A stretch of DNA of 64,000 bases from Novosphingobium aureum (GTDB lineage Bacteria > Pseudomonadota > Alphaproteobacteria > Sphingomonadales > Sphingomonadaceae). The notes under the pieces are model-generated. The model was not told where the DNA came from, searched no databases, and worked only from the letters and a program-made list of their open reading frames with translations. How positions within the stretch are numbered: position 1 is the stretch's first letter; each line of letters opens with the position of its first letter. The DNA lies in contig NZ_JADZGI010000001.1 of the NCBI RefSeq assembly GCF_015865035.1, forward strand, positions 1,178,001 through 1,242,000, given 5' to 3'. The translations under genes were made by a program, and so were the position numbers. Shown one piece after another: positions 59,334-64,000 of this stretch.

Positions 59334-60245
59334 TCAGGCCGCGCTGGGCAGCTTGCGGTCCGTGGCGATACGATTCATGGCCTTTTGCAGCTTTTCGAAG
59401 GCGCGAACCTCGATTTGGCGCACGCGTTCGCGGCTGACCGAATAGACTTGGCTGAGTTCCTCGAGGGTCTTGGGATCCTCGCTCAGGCGACGCTCGGTAA
59501 GAATGTCGCGCTCACGGTCGTTGAGCGAGTCCATCGCTTCGACGAGCATGTCGTGACGGACGGTCTTTTCCTCGGCCTCGGCGACGATCTCGTCCTGCAG
59601 CGGCTTTTCATCCTGCAGGATGTCCATCCACTGGCCTTCGCCTTCCTCACGCAGCGAGACGTTGAGCGAGGCATCGCCGCCCATCATCATGCGCCGGTTC
59701 ATGTTGACGACTTCCTGTTCCGATACGCCCAGCGTGGTCGCGATCTTCGCGACATCGTCGGGGTGCAGGTCGGAGTCCTCGTAGGCGTCGAGGTTCTTCT
59801 TCATCCGGCGCAGGTTGAAGAACAGCTTCTTCTGCGCGGCGGTGGTGCCCATCTTGACGAGGCTCCACGAGCGCAGGATGAATTCCTGGATCGAGGCCTT
59901 GATCCACCACATCGCATAAGTCGCGAGGCGGAAACCCCTGTCGGGCTCGAACTTCTTCACGCCCTGCATCAGACCGATGTTACCCTCGGAGATCAGCTCG
60001 GAAACCGGCAGGCCGTAGCCGCGGTAGCCCATTGCGATCTTGGCGACGAGGCGCAGGTGGCTGGTGACGAGCTGCGCCGCCGCGTCCGGATCCTCGTGTT
60101 CCTTGTAGCGCTTGGCGAGCATGTATTCCTGCTCGGGAGCCAAGACGGGGAACTTGCGAATCTCGGACAGGTAGCGGTTGAGGCTCTGCTCGCCGCCAAG
60201 GGCGGGGATCGCCGGAAGGTTGCGTTGCTTTGTGCTCACTATCAT
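59334..60245 (-). CDS. rpoH: RNA polymerase sigma-32 factor RpoH
   Basis: The 303-residue heat-shock sigma factor has region 2 (ATYAMWWIKASIQEFILRSWSLVKMGTTAAQKKLFFNLRRMKK). Within it, the QKKLFFNLR RpoH box is the sigma-32 signature. Region 4 is a typical helix-turn-helix (LSEDPKTLEELSQVYSVSRERVRQIEVRAFEKLQKAM). It directs transcription of heat-shock genes such as clpP/clpX and tig neighbours, although no direct promoter link was shown. RNA-structure control of its translation cannot be judged here. Confidence 0.97.
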   Translation of the reverse strand: MIVSTKQRNLPAIPALGGEQSLNRYLSEIRKFPVLAPEQEYMLAKRYKEHEDPDAAAQLVTSHLRLVAKIAMGYRGYGLPVSELISEGNIGLMQGVKKFEPDRGFRLATYAMWWIKASIQEFILRSWSLVKMGTTAAQKKLFFNLRRMKKNLDAYEDSDLHPDDVAKIATTLGVSEQEVVNMNRRMMMGGDASLNVSLREEGEGQWMDILQDEKPLQDEIVAEAEEKTVRHDMLVEAMDSLNDRERDILTERRLSEDPKTLEELSQVYSVSRERVRQIEVRAFEKLQKAMNRIATDRKLPSAA

Positions 60246-60335
60246 CCGTCCTTTCTAGGTCGGCACACGGTCAAAGACCCTTAAGAGGCGTCTTAGCTTG
60301 CGGCCACCTGTTCATCATAGCACACGAATCCGATT

Positions 60336-61280
60336 TCAGAGTCGCAATTCATCGATCAGAGTGGCCATATCGTCGGGCAATCTGCTCTCGAAGTGGACCT
60401 TCTCTCCTGTAACGGGATGGAGGAAACCGAGTTCCGCAGCGTGGAGCGCCTGACGCGAAAAATCGAGTCGCTGGAGGAGAGGCTTGAGCGGCTTGGGTGT
60501 GCGTCCATATACAGGATCCCCCAATAGCGCATGGCCGATTGACGACATGTGAACACGTACCTGGTGAGTGCGACCCGTCTCCAGCCGACACTCGACGAGG
60601 CTGGCATGAGCGAGCGGTTCGAGCGTGCGGTAATGGGTCGTCGCGTGCTTGCCGCGACCATCCTCGACGATGGCCATCTTCTTGCGGTTGACGTTCGAGC
60701 GGCCGATCGCGCCGGTCACGGTTCCGGCCAGGGGATTGGGACGTCCGCCCACGACCGCGCGGTAGGCGCGTTCGATCGAGTGGTCGGCGAACTGGGCTGC
60801 CAGGCCTTCATGCGCCGCGTCTGTCTTGGCCACCACGAGTAGCCCGGAGGTGTCCTTGTCGATGCGGTGGACGATGCCCGGCCGCGCCACGCCGCCGATC
60901 CCGGAAAGCTGGCCGCGGCAATGGTGGAGCAAGGCATTGACGAGGGTCCCATCGGGATTGCCGGCTGCGGGATGGACGACGAGCCCTGCGGGCTTGTCGA
61001 CGACGATGAGGTCGGCGTCCTCGTAGATGACGGCGAGGGCGATATCCTGCGCGATGGCTTCAGCAGGTGCGGCTTCGGGGACCGCGATTGCGAATGCAGT
61101 GCCCGGCGCGACTTTGACGGAGCCTTGCGTGACGGGCTTGCCATCGAGCGTCACGCGACCTTCCGCGAGCAACGCCTTGACGCGTTCGCGCGAAAGATCG
61201 CTCGCCTCCGCAAGCGCCTTGTCGATCCGGCCACCAGCCGGGCCGATCGTTCCTTCGATGATCTTTGCCGAAGCCCCCAT
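60336..61280 (-). CDS. RluD/RluA-type 23S rRNA pseudouridine synthase
   Basis: The 314-residue protein has an N-terminal S4 domain (GRIDKALAEASDLSRERVKALLAEGRVTLDGKP). The catalytic domain has the Asp motif VHRIDKDTSGLLVVAKT and further blocks DLIVVDKPAGLVVHPAAGNPDGTLVNALLHH, KKMAIVEDGRGKHATTHYRTLE, CRLETGRTHQVRVHMSSIGHALLGDPVYG. It is closest to RluD, which makes three pseudouridines in helix 69. The start is either 61280 (MGASAKI) or 61292; neither has a clear Shine-Dalgarno sequence. It is divergent from the JAMM gene with 18 bp between starts. Confidence 0.93.
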   Translation of the reverse strand: MGASAKIIEGTIGPAGGRIDKALAEASDLSRERVKALLAEGRVTLDGKPVTQGSVKVAPGTAFAIAVPEAAPAEAIAQDIALAVIYEDADLIVVDKPAGLVVHPAAGNPDGTLVNALLHHCRGQLSGIGGVARPGIVHRIDKDTSGLLVVAKTDAAHEGLAAQFADHSIERAYRAVVGGRPNPLAGTVTGAIGRSNVNRKKMAIVEDGRGKHATTHYRTLEPLAHASLVECRLETGRTHQVRVHMSSIGHALLGDPVYGRTPKPLKPLLQRLDFSRQALHAAELGFLHPVTGEKVHFESRLPDDMATLIDELRL

Positions 61281-61298
61281 TGCCGCTAGCATTTGGGG

Positions 61299-61691
61299 AT
61301 GGAAGTTGAAGTCACAAGGGCCGTTCTGGATTCTCTTCGCGAAGAAGCGCGCAAGGCCCATCCCGAGGAGTGTTGTGGATTGCTGCTCGGCGGGCGCGAA
61401 GGCCTGATCGACCGCTTCCGCGCGGCGGCGAATCTGGCGAAGGTGCCGGAGCGCTTCTTCGAGATCGATCCTGCGGTTCTGCTGGCCGCGCACCGAGAGG
61501 CGCGCGAGGGTGGCGTGCAGGTGCAGGGCTACTATCACTCGCATCCTCAGGGACTTGCGCGGCCGTCCACCACGGATCAGGAACATTCCACCGGCGATTT
61601 GCGGATTTGGGCAATCATTGCGCGCGATGATGTTGCTTTCTGGCGTGATCGCGGGAATGGGTTTGACGAAGTTGCCTGCCGCGTGGTGTGA
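61299..61691 (+). CDS. JAMM/MPN-domain metallopeptidase-like protein (M67 family)
   Basis: The 130-residue protein carries a complete JAMM zinc motif: Glu in HPEECCGLLLGG (23/24), then H80-x-H82 in GYYHSHPQG, and S90-x-x-D93 (ARPSTTD). This is the E-xn-HSH-x7-S-xx-D pattern. Bacterial relatives cut C-terminal tags from ubiquitin-like/ThiS-like proteins or act in cysteine synthesis (Mec). No E1-like or ThiS-like partner is adjacent. The ATG at 61299 was chosen because an upstream TTG at 61293 adds only two residues. Confidence 0.87.
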   Translation: MEVEVTRAVLDSLREEARKAHPEECCGLLLGGREGLIDRFRAAANLAKVPERFFEIDPAVLLAAHREAREGGVQVQGYYHSHPQGLARPSTTDQEHSTGDLRIWAIIARDDVAFWRDRGNGFDEVACRVV

Positions 61692-61793
61692 AGGGGCTTA
61701 ACTAACCCGTCGACATCATCCTGCGCCGGACCATGTACAATACCCCGGGGGCGCATGCCTGACGGGCTGAACGAGAACGGAAAGAACCGATCC

Positions 61794-62450
61794 ATGACGA
61801 CGAGTTCGCTCGACCTCGCAAGTCTCCTGTGTTCGCGCCTGTGCCATGACATGCTCAGCCCGGTCGGCGCACTGTCGAACGGGCTGGAGCTCCTCGCGGA
61901 CGAGAACGATCCCGAAATGCGCCAGCGCTGTTTCGAGCTGTTGGAGCAGAGCGCGCGCATCTCGACCGAGAAGCTCAAGTTCTTTCGTCTCGCCTTCGGA
62001 GCGGCAGGCGGTTTCGGTGAGCGCATCGCGGTCGGCGAGGCAAAGGTTCTGGTCGATGCGCTGGTCGCCAACAATGCGCGCATCACGGTGAACTGGTCGA
62101 TCGGAAGCGACGTACTGCCCAAGTCCGCGATCAAGACCCTGCTCAACTTCGCGCTGATGGCGATCGAGGCACTCCCGCGTGGTGGGACGCTCGATCTCGC
62201 TGCGGAGCTGCGTACCGAGCAGATCGGGGACGGCACGGCGGAACTGGTTGTGCGCGCGGCCGGCCCACGCATCGCCTTCGACCGCGATATCGGTCGTGCG
62301 CTGGAGGGAACAATGCCTGAAAGCGAGCTTTCCAGTCGTACCGCGCCCGCGGCCATGCTCAACCAGCTTGCCAATGACGTGGGCGGGCAGTTGCAGTTCA
62401 TGCTCGAAGACAATGCGCTGGTGCTTGGCGCGGTCCTGCCAGGAGCCTGA
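61794..62450 (+). CDS. chpT: Histidine phosphotransferase ChpT
   Basis: ChpT relays phosphate from CckA to CtrA and CpdR, controlling the alphaproteobacterial cell cycle. The 218-residue protein has the phosphorylatable H18 in SRLCHDMLSPVGALSNGLELL and the degenerate ATPase-like domain (INxx-type without ATP motifs) continuing to the end. The ATG at 61794 (MTTSSLDLAS) was chosen; an in-frame ATG at 61755 is the alternative. Its partners ctrA and cckA are not in the window. Confidence 0.88.
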   Translation: MTTSSLDLASLLCSRLCHDMLSPVGALSNGLELLADENDPEMRQRCFELLEQSARISTEKLKFFRLAFGAAGGFGERIAVGEAKVLVDALVANNARITVNWSIGSDVLPKSAIKTLLNFALMAIEALPRGGTLDLAAELRTEQIGDGTAELVVRAAGPRIAFDRDIGRALEGTMPESELSSRTAPAAMLNQLANDVGGQLQFMLEDNALVLGAVLPGA

Positions 62451-62518
62451 CGGCGAATAGATCGAGACGCGTGTTCCGGCGCAATACGACTGTGCGCCAA
62501 GCAAGAGGATAGCGGACG

Positions 62519-63223
62519 ATGAACCGGTGGCTGGTCAATCATCTCGTGGACTCGCCAAACTGGAACGCTCGCAAGCGACCGGTCTCGATGGTCGTCTTGC
62601 ATTATACCGGCATGAAGACCGCTGCTGACGCCCTTGAGCGTATGTGCGATCCTGCCGCCGAGGTTTCGGCCCATTACATGATCGACGAGGAGGGCATCGT
62701 CACTCGTCTCGTCCCCGAGGAGAAGCGTGCCTGGCATGCAGGACGATCTTATTGGCGCGGCGAGAGCGACGTAAACTCGGCCTCGATCGGGATCGAACTG
62801 GTCAATCCCGGTCACGAATGGGGCTATCGTGCCTTTCCCGAAGCGCAGATGGATGCCTTGCTGCCGCTGCTTGCTGACATTCTCGATCGCCACGATATCC
62901 CGCGCGCCAATGTCGTGGGGCATTCCGATATCGCGCCCGCGCGCAAACAGGACCCGGGTGAGCTTTTTGACTGGGGCCGGCTGGCCCGGCTCGGCCTTGC
63001 GCTCGATACGCCGCGTGCGAAGATGAACCTGTTCTACGACAACCCGGGCAAGTTCTACCTCGCGCTCGAACGGTTCGGCTATGACATTTCCGACGGACGC
63101 GCAGCCGTTGCCGCCTTCCAGCGGCGCTGGCGGCCGGGGCTGATCGACGGGGAGATCGACGGCGAACTCGGCGGCATCCTCTTCGAGCTTCTGCTCGAGC
63201 GCGATACCGGTCGCGCGCGGTAA
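62519..63223 (+). CDS. N-acetylmuramoyl-L-alanine amidase (AmpD-like, Amidase_2)
   Basis: This zinc amidase releases the stem peptide from anhydro-muropeptides or glycan. The 234-residue protein has zinc ligand H28 in MVVLHYTGMKTA. It has VSAHYMIDEEGIVTRLVPEEKRAWHAGRSYWRGE, SASIGIELVNPG, and the second His in VVGHSDIAPARKQDPGELF. A C-terminal region (about 170-230) resembles a peptidoglycan-binding helix bundle. No signal peptide is seen, so a cytosolic AmpD-type recycling role is possible. rnpB begins 35 bp downstream. Confidence 0.92.
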   Translation: MNRWLVNHLVDSPNWNARKRPVSMVVLHYTGMKTAADALERMCDPAAEVSAHYMIDEEGIVTRLVPEEKRAWHAGRSYWRGESDVNSASIGIELVNPGHEWGYRAFPEAQMDALLPLLADILDRHDIPRANVVGHSDIAPARKQDPGELFDWGRLARLGLALDTPRAKMNLFYDNPGKFYLALERFGYDISDGRAAVAAFQRRWRPGLIDGEIDGELGGILFELLLERDTGRAR

Positions 63224-63257
63224 GCTTCCCTTTTGCAATTTTCCTGCTAGTGCACGC

Positions 63258-63706
63258 AGCGCCGGGGAGCCGGGCAGCCGCGTCATGGTCTACCCATGCC
63301 GAGGAAAGTCCGGGCTCCGCGAAACGAAGGTGGCGGGTAACGCCCGCCGGACGAGTGGGGCTTCCAGGCCTCGCGAAGTTCAGGGAAAGTGCCACAGAGA
63401 GCAGACCGCCGATGGTGCCTTCGGGTTCACAGGCAAGGCTGAAAGGGTGCGGTAAGAGCGCACCGCGCTTCCGGTAACGGACAGCGGCAAGGCAAACCCC
63501 ACCTGGAGCAAGACCGAATAGGGGCTGCGCGCCATCTTGAATGGCGGGTCTGTTTCGGACCCAGGCAGCCCGGGTTGGTTGCTTGAGCGCCATGGCAACA
63601 TGTCGCCAAGAGGAATGGCTGCCACCTGGCGTAAGGTCCCCCGTTCAAGGCAACTTGGGGGAGACCACGCCCGGTACAGAACCCGGCTTACAGGCTCCCC
63701 GGCATT
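63258..63706 (+). ncRNA. rnpB: RNase P RNA (class A)
   Basis: The catalytic RNA of RNase P. The terminal stem GCCGGGGAGCC (from 63261) pairs with GGCTCCCCGGC (to 63703). Conserved segments are GAGGAAAGTCCGGGCTCC, ACAGAGAGCAGACCGCC, GGGTGCGGTAAGAGCGCACCG, and the 3' block with AAACCCCACCTGGAGCAAGACCGAATAGGG and ACAGAACCCGGCTTACAGG. Length of about 445 nt fits alphaproteobacterial class A. Ends are accurate to a few bases. Confidence 0.95.
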
Positions 63707-63766
63707 TCAAGGCCGCGCTTATCAGGCGAGCGCAATCTTCCAGCAGGATGGCGCTCGACCCTGCGC

Positions 63767-64000
63767 TCAGGCAATTTCTTCCAGGGCGCCCGGCTGCGTA
63801 CTGGAATCCTCGTGCGCCTGCACGAACCACTGTTCGGTTCCCTGCAGCCCGATCGCGGTCAAGGTGCCGTGGACGTATGCTCCGGTGTCGATGCCAATAC
63901 GGTTAGGGCGGCGATCGGGCTCGGTCGTTATCGTGTGGCCGTGCACGACGAAGGCGCCAAAATCGCCATCGTGGCTGAGAAAGGGCTCCCGGATCCAGCG
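63767..64000 (-). CDS. Metallophosphatase (PP2A/ApaH-like), C-terminal part (runs off the right edge)
   Basis: The last 77 residues, reading from the window edge, are RWIREPFLSHDGDFGAF then VVHGHTITTEPDRRPNRIGIDTGAYVHGTLTAIGLQGTEQWFV. The HGHT motif is the third metal-binding signature of calcineurin-like phosphatases (PP2A/ApaH family). The gene starts beyond base 64000. It is probably a serine/threonine or diadenosine-tetraphosphate phosphatase. It is on the minus strand, convergent with rnpB. Confidence 0.85.
   Translation of the reverse strand, partial: RWIREPFLSHDGDFGAFVVHGHTITTEPDRRPNRIGIDTGAYVHGTLTAIGLQGTEQWFVQAHEDSSTQPGALEEIA

Overview
This window is a gene-dense, high-G+C stretch of a bacterial chromosome. 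It is most likely from an alphaproteobacterium of the order Sphingomonadales (Novosphingobium/Sphingomonas-like). Evidence for this is a ChpT-type phosphotransferase of the CtrA pathway, an NDUFA12-type complex I subunit beside a DUF2155 protein, pyrB paired with a pseudo-dihydroorotase, a large TonB-dependent receptor, a fatty acyl-AMP ligase, and secE-nusG-rplKA not followed by rplJL. The genus is an inference. Most genes are housekeeping; there is no prophage, CRISPR array or intact insertion sequence.

Layout. 1-4.6 kb: divergent DUF2239 and GIY-YIG genes sharing a repeated TCCGGGTAAA motif, a CoA-transferase, a nitronate monooxygenase-like enzyme and purU. 4.6-9.8 kb: a DUF3857/transglutaminase protein, a Tat-type dienelactone hydrolase, a protein built of three GAF-like repeats and a TonB-like protein. 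9.8-15.5 kb: manC-manA for GDP-mannose, a DUF2721 protein, a PAS protein, a fatty acyl-AMP ligase and recX. 15.6-22.3 kb: a glycine-zipper protein, NDUFA12, DUF2155 (its coding tail overlaps convergent aat), tRNA-Trp, a polytopic membrane protein, secE, nusG, rplK and rplA. 22.4-30.8 kb: a chorismate-lyase-like protein, a CinA-domain protein, two tandem small-RNA candidates, rimO, a K+ channel, an NlpD-like protein, surE and serS. 30.9-39.3 kb: tRNA-Val, DUF3297, a CHAP protein, der, an AI-2E transporter, an S9 peptidase, bfr/bfd and a DUF418 protein. 39.3-43.5 kb: a ParA/ribbon-helix-helix-like/SPOR locus. 43.5-48.4 kb: pyrC'-pyrB, a 264-bp MITE-like element, sppA and a 54-residue acidic Pro-rich protein. 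48.6-54.3 kb: tRNA-Leu, tig with a histone-H1-like tail, an amidase, clpP and clpX. 54.4-64 kb: a cation efflux protein, a TonB receptor, mtgA, rpoH, an RluD-type synthase, a JAMM protein, chpT, an AmpD-like amidase, rnpB and the end of a metallophosphatase gene.

How the genes work together. manC/manA supply GDP-mannose. secE-nusG-rplKA and serS serve transcription, translation and secretion. tig, clpP, clpX and rpoH form a protein quality-control group. NlpD-like, MtgA, AmpD-like and SPOR/Sel1 proteins act on the cell wall. bfr and bfd handle iron storage and release. The least expected signals are the duplicated 63-64 nt RNA candidates between rimO and cinA, the MITE between pyrB and sppA, and the TCCGGGTAAA direct repeat at the left edge. 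All functions come from sequence reading alone; no database search was run.
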